DNA from: Melghirimyces algeriensis
Lineage (GTDB): Bacteria; Bacillota; Bacilli; Thermoactinomycetales; DSM-45169
DNA: 64,000 nt
Assembly: GCF_900182565.1 (NCBI RefSeq)
Contig: NZ_FXTI01000009.1
Coordinates: 62,001 to 126,000 of the forward strand
Direction: 5' to 3'
The position numbers and the translations under genes are program-made. How positions within the stretch are numbered: the stretch's first letter is position 1; every line of letters starts with the position of its first letter. Positions 1 through 7,762 of this stretch are shown here, piece by piece. The notes under the pieces were generated by a model. That model was not told where the DNA came from and did not search any database. It saw nothing but the letters and a program-made list of their open reading frames with translations.

Positions 1-68
1 TCCTTATGTCATTAATGTGACAAACTGGTTTAAAAATGATGCATTGATAAAAAAAATCCAAAGGTACA

Positions 69-97
69 TTGACGTAATATACCCATAGGGGTATAAT
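69..97 (+). promoter_or_regulatory. Housekeeping-type promoter of the sulfur operon
   Basis: A TTGACG -35 box (69-74) and a TATAAT -10 box (92-97) are separated by exactly 17 bases, close to the SigA consensus. Transcription should start near 103-105. The spacer and -10 box are covered by the first palindrome of the operator pair, so a bound repressor would block polymerase directly. The first gene starts at 175. Confidence 0.75.
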
Positions 98-127
98 ACT
101 GTAAAGAATATACCTGTATAGGTATAT
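79..127 (+). promoter_or_regulatory. Two CsoR/CstR-type operator palindromes
   Basis: Two perfect 6-4-6 palindromes are visible: ATACCCATAGGGGTAT at 79-94 and ATACCTGTATAGGTAT at 110-125, the second extending to 108-127. Their centres are 31 bases apart, about three helical turns on one DNA face. The G/C tract flanked by ATA/TAT resembles operators of the CsoR/CstR family of persulfide- or copper-sensing repressors. Because the downstream genes are sulfur-transfer genes, a CstR-like persulfide sensor is the likely ligand. No such regulator is encoded in the window. Confidence 0.7.
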
Positions 128-174
128 GCCCTATCAACAACAGAAACAATCTGAAACCAGAAGGAGTGAATACG

Positions 175-744
175 GTGTCTCATTACCAAGCCAATCAAAC
201 ATTGGACTGTAAAGGGCTTTCCTGTCCGATGCCAATTGTGCGAACCCGGAAAGCCATAGAAGGGATGAATCCTGGTGACGTTCTCCATGTAGAAGCCACT
301 GACAAGGGTTCTCTGGCTGACATGCAGAGCTGGGCGGAGCGAACTGGACATCAGTACTTAGGCTCCAAGGAAGAAGGGGAGGTGCTTCACCATTACATCC
401 GCAAAGCTGTAGAAGGGGAAGAAAAACAAGAGAAGAAGCACCCTGAGGTGATCAAGTTGGATAAAGTAAAAATCCGTTATGAAGATCCTTCCATCCAGTT
501 GATCGATGTTCGCGAACCGATGGAGTATCACTTCAGCCACATTCCTGGAGCTGTTTCCATTCCGCTGGGTGAATTGGAAAGCCGGGTAGAAGAGCTGGAC
601 TCTGGCAAGGAAACGTGGGTAATCTGTCGATCAGGAAACCGAAGTGATACAGCCTGCCAAATCTTGATGGAAAAGGGATTTCAAAACGTTAAAAATGTGA
701 TTCCGGGAATGAAAGACTGGGATGGTCCTACAGACAACAGCTAA
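175..744 (+). CDS. TusA-rhodanese fusion sulfurtransferase (YrkF-like), copy 1
   Basis: This 189-residue cytoplasmic protein joins an N-terminal TusA domain (residues about 8-80, CPMP motif, sulfur-carrying Cys17) to a C-terminal rhodanese domain (about 95-185, active loop CRSGNRS with Cys151). Both domains carry persulfide sulfur, so the fusion probably relays sulfane sulfur to the dioxygenase encoded next. The GTG at 175 is chosen because AAGGAG at 161-166 sits eight bases before it; an upstream in-frame GTG at 166 overlaps that ribosome binding site. It is the first gene behind the double CstR-type operator. A close paralogue lies at 2974. The domain order matches Bacillus YrkF. Confidence 0.85.
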   Translation: MSHYQANQTLDCKGLSCPMPIVRTRKAIEGMNPGDVLHVEATDKGSLADMQSWAERTGHQYLGSKEEGEVLHHYIRKAVEGEEKQEKKHPEVIKLDKVKIRYEDPSIQLIDVREPMEYHFSHIPGAVSIPLGELESRVEELDSGKETWVICRSGNRSDTACQILMEKGFQNVKNVIPGMKDWDGPTDNS

Positions 745-780
745 ATGTCTCCTCATCCTGACTTTTAAGGAGGTTTCAAC

Positions 781-1923
781 ATGGCCGTAAAGACAGTGAC
801 CGCGGAAGAGCTCCGCGACAGAATTCAAAATGGTGAGCCCCTGTTTATTCTGGATGTTCGCAATGAAAGTGACTATCAGGATTGGAAAATTGAAGGAAAT
901 ACTGTTCAATCTCTCAATATCCCCTACTTTGAATTTTTGGATGATGAAGATGTGGCAGACGATCAGCTTCCAGACAAAAACACACCGATCGTGACTGTCT
1001 GTGCCAAAGGAGGTTCCTCTCAGTATGTGGGGGAAGTTCTCGATGGTAAAGGCTACAACGTCGCTTCTCTCAAAGGTGGAATGAAAGACTGGAGTCAAGT
1101 GTACAGTGACACATTGGTATATCAAGATGAAAAATTGAAACTGTTCCAAATTAACCGCCTTGCCAAGGGATGCCTCTCCTACCTGATTGTCTCCAATGGT
1201 GAAGCCGCAGTGGTTGATCCCGGACGCCACACTAATTTTTATACGCAATTGGCTGAGCGGGAACACGCTCGGATTACTAACATTTTGGATTCTCATGTAC
1301 ATGCCGATCATATTTCCGGTGGTCCTGCTCTGGCCAAACAACACGGGGCCGACTATTTTATCACCACCAGCGATCTCCAAGGAACACCTCCTTTTGAGTA
1401 CAAAGCTTTGGAAGAACATCCATTCATTCATTTTGGAGATGTTGAAGTAGAGGTACTTGCACTACAAACGCCCGGACACACACCTGGCAGTGTTTCCTTC
1501 TTTATCAACAAACAATTTCTCCTGTCCGGGGATACAATTTTTGTTGGCGGGCTGGGTCGTCCCGATCTGGGAGGAAAAGCACAGGAATGGGCAGAGATGC
1601 TCTACGACACCGTTTTTCATCAATTAAATCAACTGGCGGACGATGTCTTGGTCCTCCCGGCACACTATGCAGACAAAAGTGAGATGAACGAAAAAGGACT
1701 AATCACCGCCCAGCTGGGTACCATTCGTCAAAATAACCAGGCGATGCAGACTCAGGAAAAAGAAACCTTTACAGAAATGGTGGCCAGCGCCGCCTCTACA
1801 AAAACTCCCCCGAACTATGAAGCGATTATTGCGATCAACCGTGGGGAAAAAGTAACAGGAGAGGAAGAGGCTACTGAACTGGAAATCGGTCCAAACCGTT
1901 GTGCCGTTCATCACCATGGTTAA
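781..1923 (+). CDS. Rhodanese-MBL persulfide dioxygenase-like protein (YrkH-like), copy 1
   Basis: This 380-residue protein has an N-terminal rhodanese domain (about 5-110, loop CAKGGSS with Cys74) and a metallo-beta-lactamase domain (about 118-330). The MBL part shows HVHADH (172-177), His233 in TPGHTPG, Asp251 in SGDTIF and His295 in PAHYAD. These are the ligand positions of ETHE1-like persulfide dioxygenases, which oxidise thiol persulfides to sulfite with a mononuclear iron. The domain order is the reverse of staphylococcal CstB but matches Bacillus YrkH. The C-terminus ends CAVHHHG. It starts 36 bases after the TusA-rhodanese gene with AAGGAGG and is probably co-transcribed. A near-duplicate is at 3970. 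Confidence 0.87.
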   Translation: MAVKTVTAEELRDRIQNGEPLFILDVRNESDYQDWKIEGNTVQSLNIPYFEFLDDEDVADDQLPDKNTPIVTVCAKGGSSQYVGEVLDGKGYNVASLKGGMKDWSQVYSDTLVYQDEKLKLFQINRLAKGCLSYLIVSNGEAAVVDPGRHTNFYTQLAEREHARITNILDSHVHADHISGGPALAKQHGADYFITTSDLQGTPPFEYKALEEHPFIHFGDVEVEVLALQTPGHTPGSVSFFINKQFLLSGDTIFVGGLGRPDLGGKAQEWAEMLYDTVFHQLNQLADDVLVLPAHYADKSEMNEKGLITAQLGTIRQNNQAMQTQEKETFTEMVASAASTKTPPNYEAIIAINRGEKVTGEEEATELEIGPNRCAVHHHG

Positions 1924-1955
1924 TTAACTACTTAACAATTGAGGAGGTTTTAAAA

Positions 1956-2183
1956 ATGAAAGCGGATATGACTGTTGATGCCAAAGGATTGTCCTGTCCC
2001 ATGCCGATCGTTCGAGCCAAGAAATCGATTGACTCCCTAAATACCGGTGAAATCATGGAACTGATCACCACTGATCCAGGGTCTGTCAAAGATTTTCAAA
2101 GTTGGGTAAAACAAACCAAACATGAACTGCTGGAGCACAAAGAAGAAGATGGCGTCTACACGTTTTATGTAAGGAAAGGCTGA
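1956..2183 (+). CDS. TusA family sulfur carrier (YrkI-like)
   Basis: A single-domain 75-residue TusA protein with the CPMP signature near residues 14-17. It carries sulfur as a cysteine persulfide between sulfurtransferases. The ATG at 1956 is preceded by GAGGAGG at 1941-1947 with suitable spacing; the frame stays open upstream to 1899, but that stretch overlaps the dioxygenase end and has no ribosome binding site. It is the third gene of the operon and is followed at once by a strong terminator. The arrangement parallels Bacillus yrkF-yrkH-yrkI. Confidence 0.85.
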   Translation: MKADMTVDAKGLSCPMPIVRAKKSIDSLNTGEIMELITTDPGSVKDFQSWVKQTKHELLEHKEEDGVYTFYVRKG

Positions 2184-2194
2184 TTGAAACAAAC

Positions 2195-2229
2195 AAAAGA
2201 GAAGGGGATCACTCCCTTTCTCTTTTTTT
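2195..2229 (+). terminator. Intrinsic terminator after the first sulfur operon
   Basis: AAGAGAAGGG and CCCTTTCTCTT form a stem around a short GATCACT loop, followed by a run of T to 2229. It closes the 175-2183 transcription unit. Confidence 0.8.
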
Positions 2230-2289
2230 ATGGAATGAATCCATTCTGAAATTCAGGTAATGCTAAAAATTATTCGGGGGGTGAAAGGG

Positions 2290-2913
2290 ATGCAACAAAC
2301 GGATTGTGATTTTTCTCCCATGAAGAAAATGGTCAAGGACAACCTTAAAAGCTTGCATAGCGAAATTTATCGAGTTGTGCAAGGTTTGGAGGAGGAACGA
2401 AACTGTTTACTGCAGGAAATTGCAGAAATCCACAAGACCTTGTCACAAGTGGAGTCGATGGCGGCATCCTTTTATCTACAATGCTATCTCTCTCCTTATA
2501 CAGATAAATATCAGGAGTTAAGCAGCAGCATACGAAGAATGTCACAAAAAAAGCACGGCGCATTGATTGTCGTTCACCGAAACGACCCTATTGATCACTT
2601 AATCCAATCAGGAACACCCATTGGAGCCACTTTAACCAGTTCGTTGTTGGAATCCATCTTTTATCCCGGAAGTCCTTTACATGATGGAGCTGTCATTGTA
2701 AAAGGGAATATCATTCTTTCAGCAGCCAATTTGTTACCTTTATCCCGCCAGTTTATAGATGACTGGAAACTAGGAACGCGTCACCGAGCTGCACTCGGTC
2801 TAACAGAAAATACCGATGCCTTGGTGATGATTGTCTCAGAAGAGACAGGTCATGCTTCCTTCGCTATGGAAGGAGAACTGTTTCCCTTAAACATCAGTGA
2901 GATAGCGGTTTAA
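2290..2913 (+). CDS. cdaS: Diadenylate cyclase, CdaS type
   Basis: This 207-residue protein, the same length as Bacillus CdaS, makes c-di-AMP from two ATP. Residues 1-80 form the helical YojJ-type N-terminal domain that in CdaS controls oligomer state. Residues 88-205 are a DisA_N domain with the catalytic DGA (132-134) and RHR (164-166) motifs. No transmembrane segment is present, which argues against CdaA. The ATG at 2290 follows GGGGGGTG at 2276-2283; an in-frame ATG at 2260 lacks such a site. In Bacillus CdaS is sporulation-specific and linked to germination. Its position between two sulfur clusters is unusual and no functional link is evident. Confidence 0.85.
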   Translation: MQQTDCDFSPMKKMVKDNLKSLHSEIYRVVQGLEEERNCLLQEIAEIHKTLSQVESMAASFYLQCYLSPYTDKYQELSSSIRRMSQKKHGALIVVHRNDPIDHLIQSGTPIGATLTSSLLESIFYPGSPLHDGAVIVKGNIILSAANLLPLSRQFIDDWKLGTRHRAALGLTENTDALVMIVSEETGHASFAMEGELFPLNISEIAV

Positions 2914-2973
2914 ACATAATCGTTAAACCCGTGTTATGAGCAAAATGAACTTCATGAAAAAAAGGAGGATGTT

Positions 2974-3546
2974 ATGACTACATCCTATCAGGTGGATAAA
3001 ACGCTGGACTGTAAAGGACTCTCCTGTCCAATGCCAGTCATTCAGACAAAGAAAGCGGTAGAAGCGTTGAAACCGGGACAGATTTTGCAAGTGGAAGCTA
3101 CCGACAAAGGATCGCTAGCCGACTTGAAGAGCTGGGCACAACGGACGGGACATCATTACCTTGGTTCCAAAGAGGACGGGGACGTGATTCGTCATTTTTT
3201 GAGAAAGGCAGCAGAGGGAAAGGAAAAACATGAAAAAACATATCCCCATGTAGCCAACCTGGAGGAAATGGAACAGAAACGAAATGACCCCGATGTGGAG
3301 ATTGTTGATGTCCGGGAACCAATGGAATATACCTTTGGTCACATTCCCGGAGCCAAGTCCATCCCTCTTGGAGAACTGGAGGAAAGAATCTCTGAGCTGA
3401 ATCCCACCAAGGAGTACTATGTGATTTGCCAAACAGGAACAAGAAGTGATGCTGCTTGTCAGTTATTAAATGAAAAAGGATTTTCCAAAGTGAAAAATGT
3501 AGTTCCTGGAATGAAAGAATGGAACAAAGAGATGGAAAAAGACTAG
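2974..3546 (+). CDS. TusA-rhodanese fusion sulfurtransferase, copy 2
   Basis: A 190-residue paralogue of the protein at 175 with the same layout: a TusA domain with CPMP (Cys18) and a rhodanese domain with Cys152. The rhodanese loop reads CQTGTRS instead of CRSGNRS, so acceptor preference may differ. AAAGGAGG lies just before the ATG. It is followed 11 bases later by a DsrE-like gene and then a second rhodanese-MBL gene, giving the order yrkF-yrkE-yrkH. No CstR-type palindrome was seen in the 60 bases upstream, so it may be read from a promoter near cdaS or from a site I could not recognise. Confidence 0.85.
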   Translation: MTTSYQVDKTLDCKGLSCPMPVIQTKKAVEALKPGQILQVEATDKGSLADLKSWAQRTGHHYLGSKEDGDVIRHFLRKAAEGKEKHEKTYPHVANLEEMEQKRNDPDVEIVDVREPMEYTFGHIPGAKSIPLGELEERISELNPTKEYYVICQTGTRSDAACQLLNEKGFSKVKNVVPGMKEWNKEMEKD

Positions 3547-3557
3547 GAGGAATAGCC

Positions 3558-3956
3558 ATGTCCACCCGACGGATTGCCATCATTGCCAGTAACGGCGGAT
3601 TAGACCATGCTTACAAAGTATTAAATATTGCCACAGCAGCAGCGGCTACCGAAGCTGAAGCAGCTGTCTTTTTTACCTTTGAAGGCTTAAACATAATTCA
3701 CAAGGAAGGACATAAGGCGTTGTCCATGGGTCCTGGCAGAGAACACTTTGTGGAAGGATTTAAAAAGGCCAATGTTCCAAGCATCCCAGAACTCCTGCAG
3801 ATCGCACAGGATTCCAATGTTAAACTGATTGGATGCCAGATGACAATGGATGTCATGAATATCGCAAAAGAAGAACTGGTAGAAGGTGTGGAGGTAGGTG
3901 GAGCCGTTACTTTCCTTGACTTTGCCTATGATGCGGACACAACCGTCACATTTTGA
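3558..3956 (+). CDS. DsrE/F-like sulfur relay protein (YrkE-like)
   Basis: This 132-residue protein has the alpha/beta fold pattern of the DsrE/DsrF/DsrH-like superfamily. It opens with a glycine-containing first strand and loop (RIAIIASNGGLDHAYK) and carries one conserved Cys93 in GCQMTMDVM, the persulfide-carrying position of DsrE2-type proteins. It probably passes sulfur between the TusA-rhodanese protein upstream and the dioxygenase downstream. The ATG at 3558 is chosen because TAGGAGGAA sits at 3544-3552; the frame is open earlier but overlaps the preceding gene. Bacillus YrkE is the nearest known relative by neighbourhood. Confidence 0.8.
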   Translation: MSTRRIAIIASNGGLDHAYKVLNIATAAAATEAEAAVFFTFEGLNIIHKEGHKALSMGPGREHFVEGFKKANVPSIPELLQIAQDSNVKLIGCQMTMDVMNIAKEELVEGVEVGGAVTFLDFAYDADTTVTF

Positions 3957-3969
3957 ACAAGGGGGATGG

Positions 3970-5118
3970 ATGAACAACATGTCAATACCTTTGATTACCG
4001 CAGAAGAGCTCAGACAACGGATCAAGGATGGAGATTCAATCCTCATCCTAGATGTTCGCAATGAGGAGGATTACACGGATTGGAAAATAGAAGGCGGCAA
4101 TGTGGAATCCGTAAATATTCCATACTTTGAGTTTCTGGATGATGAAAATGCAGCGGATGATCGCCTCGCCGAAAATACTGAAGTGATCACGGTATGTGCC
4201 AAGGGAGGCTCCTCCCAATATGTAGCGGAAATCTTGCAAAACAAAGGATACAAGGTAAAGTCTCTGGAAGGCGGAATGAAAGCCTGGAGCCAAGTGTATG
4301 ACGACACTCTGGTATTCAAAGGAAACCGAATGAAACTGTTCCAGGTGATTCGCCCCGCCAAAGGATGCCTCTCCTATCTGATTGCCTCCAATGGCGAGGG
4401 AACGGTGGTTGACCCAGGCCGCCATATCGATGTTTATTTGGAGATGGCTCAACGGGAAAACGTTCAGATTACCCATATTCTTGACTCCCACGTTCATGCA
4501 GATCATATTTCCGGCGGACCGGCTCTTTCAGAAAAAACGGGAGCCATATACTATATCAATACTAGCGACTTACAAGGAAATCCTCCCTTCTCGTATAAAC
4601 CGCTAGAAAAAACCAACCATATATCTTTTGGAGATGTAGAAGTAGAAGTATTGGCCCTGCAAACTCCCGGCCATACCCCTGGAAGTGTCTCCTTCTTGAT
4701 TAACAAAAAATTCCTTTTATCCGGAGATACCATCTTTGTCGGCGGCTTAGGTCGTCCAGATCTAGGTGGTAAAGCCCAGGAATGGGCAGAAATGTTGTAT
4801 AAAACCGTATTTAACCAGATAAAAAATCTGCCGGATGATGTGCTAGTCCTTCCTGCTCATTATGCAGATATCAGTGAGATTAACGAACATGGTATTGTAG
4901 GTGCGCAATTAGGAGAAATCCGGAGCAGTAATCAAGCGATGCAGACGAAGGAACAGAAAGCGTTCACCGAAATCGTGTCGAGTGCTGCTGCCACAGAAAC
5001 ACCTCCCAACTTTGAAACCATCGTAGCCATTAACCGTGGAGAAAAACAGGTAGATGAAGCGGAAGCCACGGAGCTGGAAATCGGCCCCAATCGTTGTGCC
5101 GTACATCACCACGGTTAA
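3970..5118 (+). CDS. Rhodanese-MBL persulfide dioxygenase-like protein, copy 2
   Basis: This 382-residue protein is a close paralogue of the one at 781. It has an N-terminal rhodanese domain (Cys76 in CAKGGSS) and an ETHE1-type MBL domain with HVHADH at 174-179, a conserved TPGHTPG, a SGDTIF aspartate and a PAHYAD histidine. It too ends with CAVHHHG. Start choice is between ATG 3970, with AAGGGGG about five bases upstream, and ATG 3979. It is the last gene of the second sulfur cluster, 13 bases after the DsrE-like gene. Having two copies suggests dosage increase or different thiol persulfide substrates. Confidence 0.86.
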   Translation: MNNMSIPLITAEELRQRIKDGDSILILDVRNEEDYTDWKIEGGNVESVNIPYFEFLDDENAADDRLAENTEVITVCAKGGSSQYVAEILQNKGYKVKSLEGGMKAWSQVYDDTLVFKGNRMKLFQVIRPAKGCLSYLIASNGEGTVVDPGRHIDVYLEMAQRENVQITHILDSHVHADHISGGPALSEKTGAIYYINTSDLQGNPPFSYKPLEKTNHISFGDVEVEVLALQTPGHTPGSVSFLINKKFLLSGDTIFVGGLGRPDLGGKAQEWAEMLYKTVFNQIKNLPDDVLVLPAHYADISEINEHGIVGAQLGEIRSSNQAMQTKEQKAFTEIVSSAAATETPPNFETIVAINRGEKQVDEAEATELEIGPNRCAVHHHG

Positions 5119-5401
5119 TTTCTTCTCCTTTGCAAAGATAATGATAAAAAGGGAGGGTTCCCCTTTGAGACTTATGACAAAAATTTCTGGTGGAACATCC
5201 TTTTCCGACGACTCAGCGGAACCACTGAAGGCCCCCCTAACCGTTTAGCGGATATTTGGTTCGCTGTTTGGAACAGGTAAGGGTACAGCCCACTTCTTTT
5301 TGCTGGAGGAAAGAGAGGAAACGGATCTACCCTTCATCACTTTGTCATGAACCTCAGGGAGGTTTCCCTCCTCTTTTATCGTTGCCATGATCGAAAAAAC
5401 A
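5119..5401 (+). other. Gene-free leader region with several stem-loops
   Basis: No coding sequence is convincing here. Visible structures are AAAGGG/CCCCTTT at about 5149-5165, a GGTAAGGGTA element near 5276 with a TACCCTT partner near 5328, and GGAGG-TTTC-CCTCC near 5359-5372 followed by TCTTTT, which may be a weak terminator. The region does not match a riboswitch class that I know. It could be the 3' end of the sulfur transcript or a structured leader. Confidence 0.35.
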
Positions 5402-5429
5402 TTGTATCATATACATATAGGGGTATATG
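5402..5429 (+). promoter_or_regulatory. CstR-type operator and probable promoter of the SulP gene
   Basis: ATACATATAGGGGTAT at 5411-5426 matches the operator at 79-94 in 14 of 16 positions, and it lies within a wider CATATAC/GTATATG palindrome (5408-5429). TTGTAT at 5402-5407 could be the -35 box, with a TATATG-like -10 at 5424. The transporter and carbonic anhydrase genes are therefore probably in the same sulfur-responsive regulon. Confidence 0.6.
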
Positions 5430-5466
5430 TATATGAACCGGATTAAGGCGAAAAGGAGAAACGAAA

Positions 5467-7134
5467 ATGTCCATACTAAAAAACATCATTCCTGCATTTG
5501 ATTGGTTATCCACATATAACAAAAAGGATTTAAGTGGTGACATTTCAGCTGGGCTCATCGTTGCTGTCATGTTGATTCCCCAGAGTATGGCTTATGCGAT
5601 GCTCGCTGGATTACCACCAGTGATCGGCCTTTATTCATCCACCATTCCTCTTCTGATTTATGCATTGTTCGGTTCTTCCCGACAATTAGCTGTAGGACCG
5701 GTGGCTATGGTCTCTCTATTGGTGTTCACAGGGGTATCCACCTTGGCTGAACCGGGTTCACAAGCGTTCATTTCCTACACGCTTTTGTTATCGTTAATGG
5801 TAGGTGTCATTCAACTGGCCATGGGCCTGTTCCGATTAGGTTCCTTGGTCAATTTTCTCTCCCACGCTGTGATTAGCGGCTTTACATCGGCAGCTGCAAT
5901 CATTATCGGATTGAGTCAGCTAAAGCACCTGTTGGGTGTGGATCTGGAGAAAGGTCAAAATGTTTTTCTCCTTTTGTGGGATGCGATACAAAAAATGTCT
6001 AAAACCCATCCGATTACCTTTATCATCGGATTGCTCAGTATGATTCTCTTGTTGGTTTTCAAACGAATCCTGCCACGGTTCCCAGGTCCTCTGCTAGTCG
6101 TTGCGCTCGCAACCTTCACTGTCTACTTCTTTGGTTTAAACCAGTCCGGTGTAAAAATCGTGGGGGAAATCCCCAGTGGGGTGCCTAGCTTTTCCTTGCC
6201 TGGATTTAGTATGGAATCAATTGGAACATTACTGCCCATCGCTTTGACGATTTCTTTTGTCGGTTTTATGGAATCGATCGCTGTTGCTAAAGCGATTGCC
6301 TCCAGGGAAAAGTATAAAATCAATTCTAACCAGGAATTAAATGCTCTTGGATTGGCCAATATTGTCGGATCCTTTTTCTCTTCTTATCCGGTCACAGGTG
6401 GTTTCTCCCGGTCGGCTGTCAATTACCAGGCGGGAGCCAGAACTGGACTCGCCTCCATCATCACCGTTGCAATTATTATAGTCACCCTGTTGTTTTTCAC
6501 TCCGCTTTTTTACTACCTTCCTAAAGCTGTCCTCGCCGCCATTGTCATGGTTGCTGTTTTCGGATTGATCGATATACAAGAGGCGATCCATCTGTTTCGC
6601 GTAAAATCTACAGATGGATGGACACTGTTGACCACCTTTTTCGCCACACTGACGCTGGGGATTGAAAAAGGGATTCTGTTCGGGGTTGCACTTTCGCTTC
6701 TTCTCTTTATTCTGCGAAGCGCAAAACCCCATACAGCGGAATTGGGATATGTCGAAGAGCAAAACATCTACCGAAACATTCAACGATTTCCTGAAGCCCA
6801 GACCTTTCCCCAAACCCTCATCCTTCGCGTTGACGCATCAATGTATTTTGCCAACATGTCGTTTTTGGAAGAGATCATACGCAAAAAACTGGAGGAAAAA
6901 CCGGACACCAAACAAGTGATCCTGGATTTTTCGGGGGTTAATGATATAGATGCTGTTGCGTTGGACATTTTGCAGGAACTTATGGATAATTACAAGCAGG
7001 CAGGTATTGACTTCCGAATCGCGGCCATGAAAGGTCCCGTTCGGGATTTGGCAGAAAGAGCGGGTTGGAAGGAAAAATTCGGAAAGAATATCGCCTACCC
7101 AACGGTAAAACAAGCTTTGGAAATCCTCCATTGA
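5467..7134 (+). CDS. SulP family anion transporter with STAS domain
   Basis: A 555-residue inner-membrane transporter of the SulP/SLC26 family. Residues about 20-410 are strongly hydrophobic with the family's early MLIPQSMAYAMLAGLPP segment. Residues about 445-550 form a cytoplasmic STAS domain (DFSGVNDIDAVAL near 485). SulP proteins move sulfate, bicarbonate or related anions, and sequence alone does not settle the substrate. The CstR-type operator upstream suggests a sulfur oxyanion, for example disposal of sulfite or sulfate made by the dioxygenases. The downstream carbonic anhydrase suggests bicarbonate. AAGGAG lies eight bases before the ATG. Confidence 0.88.
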   Translation: MSILKNIIPAFDWLSTYNKKDLSGDISAGLIVAVMLIPQSMAYAMLAGLPPVIGLYSSTIPLLIYALFGSSRQLAVGPVAMVSLLVFTGVSTLAEPGSQAFISYTLLLSLMVGVIQLAMGLFRLGSLVNFLSHAVISGFTSAAAIIIGLSQLKHLLGVDLEKGQNVFLLLWDAIQKMSKTHPITFIIGLLSMILLLVFKRILPRFPGPLLVVALATFTVYFFGLNQSGVKIVGEIPSGVPSFSLPGFSMESIGTLLPIALTISFVGFMESIAVAKAIASREKYKINSNQELNALGLANIVGSFFSSYPVTGGFSRSAVNYQAGARTGLASIITVAIIIVTLLFFTPLFYYLPKAVLAAIVMVAVFGLIDIQEAIHLFRVKSTDGWTLLTTFFATLTLGIEKGILFGVALSLLLFILRSAKPHTAELGYVEEQNIYRNIQRFPEAQTFPQTLILRVDASMYFANMSFLEEIIRKKLEEKPDTKQVILDFSGVNDIDAVALDILQELMDNYKQAGIDFRIAAMKGPVRDLAERAGWKEKFGKNIAYPTVKQALEILH

Positions 7135-7152
7135 GAAAGAAGGGAAACCACT

Positions 7153-7701
7153 GTGAACAACGATGATCTGGTAAAAGGAAATCGTCAGTTTATTCAACAA
7201 ACCCGTGATCAGAATCCAGATTTTTTTAACCAACTAAAAGAGGGGCAACAGCCCCACACCTTTCTATTGGCATGTTGCGATTCACGTGTTGATCCCTCTG
7301 TCATTACCAAAATGCCCTTGGGCTCCTTATTTGTCCATCGCAACATCGCCAACCAGGCAAGTGAAGAAGACACCAGTTTTACCGCGAGTCTGACTTATGC
7401 ATTGAAGCATCTGAAAGTAAAACAGATTGTTATTAACGGTCATACCGGTTGTGGTGGGATTGCCGCTGCGTGGAAGGGTATAGAAGACCCGGAACTGCAA
7501 GGCTGGGTGGGAGAAATCCGCAAACACTTGCCGAATCCAAAAGAAAATCCCGATCTAACCCCTGAAGCATTGTCCCGAATCAATGTACTCAAACAGATGG
7601 AGCAACTAAAAAAACACCCCGTTTATCTACAATATGGAGCAGGAGTGGATATTATCGGTTACCTGTTTCACCTCGAATCCGGGGAATTGGAAAAATTATA
7701 A
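7153..7701 (+). CDS. Beta-class carbonic anhydrase
   Basis: A 182-residue zinc enzyme that interconverts CO2 and bicarbonate in the cytoplasm. It has the CxDxR motif (Cys41, Asp43, Arg45), HRNIAN at 62-67 and HTGCGG at 97-102, giving the Cys-His-Cys zinc site (Cys41, His97, Cys100) and the Asp-Arg dyad. It starts with GTG 18 bases after the SulP stop and should be co-transcribed. SulP plus carbonic anhydrase recurs in bacteria and is usually read as bicarbonate uptake. Here the pair lies behind a sulfur-type operator. Confidence 0.9.
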   Translation: MNNDDLVKGNRQFIQQTRDQNPDFFNQLKEGQQPHTFLLACCDSRVDPSVITKMPLGSLFVHRNIANQASEEDTSFTASLTYALKHLKVKQIVINGHTGCGGIAAAWKGIEDPELQGWVGEIRKHLPNPKENPDLTPEALSRINVLKQMEQLKKHPVYLQYGAGVDIIGYLFHLESGELEKL

Positions 7702-7720
7702 ATATGTCTTATGAATAAAT

Positions 7721-7757
7721 ACCTCCCTTTTTCTCAATGAAAGGGGGGATTTTTTTG
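7721..7757 (+). terminator. Intrinsic terminator after the carbonic anhydrase gene
   Basis: CCTCCCTTT pairs with AAAGGGGGG around a TTCTCAATG loop and is followed by seven T. It ends the sulP-carbonic anhydrase unit. Confidence 0.85.
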
Positions 7758-7762
7758 GATTG

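Noticed and set aside
631..1431. Long minus-strand frame over the first rhodanese-MBL gene
   Set aside because: It lies opposite well-conserved coding sequence with clear active-site motifs and gives no recognisable protein.
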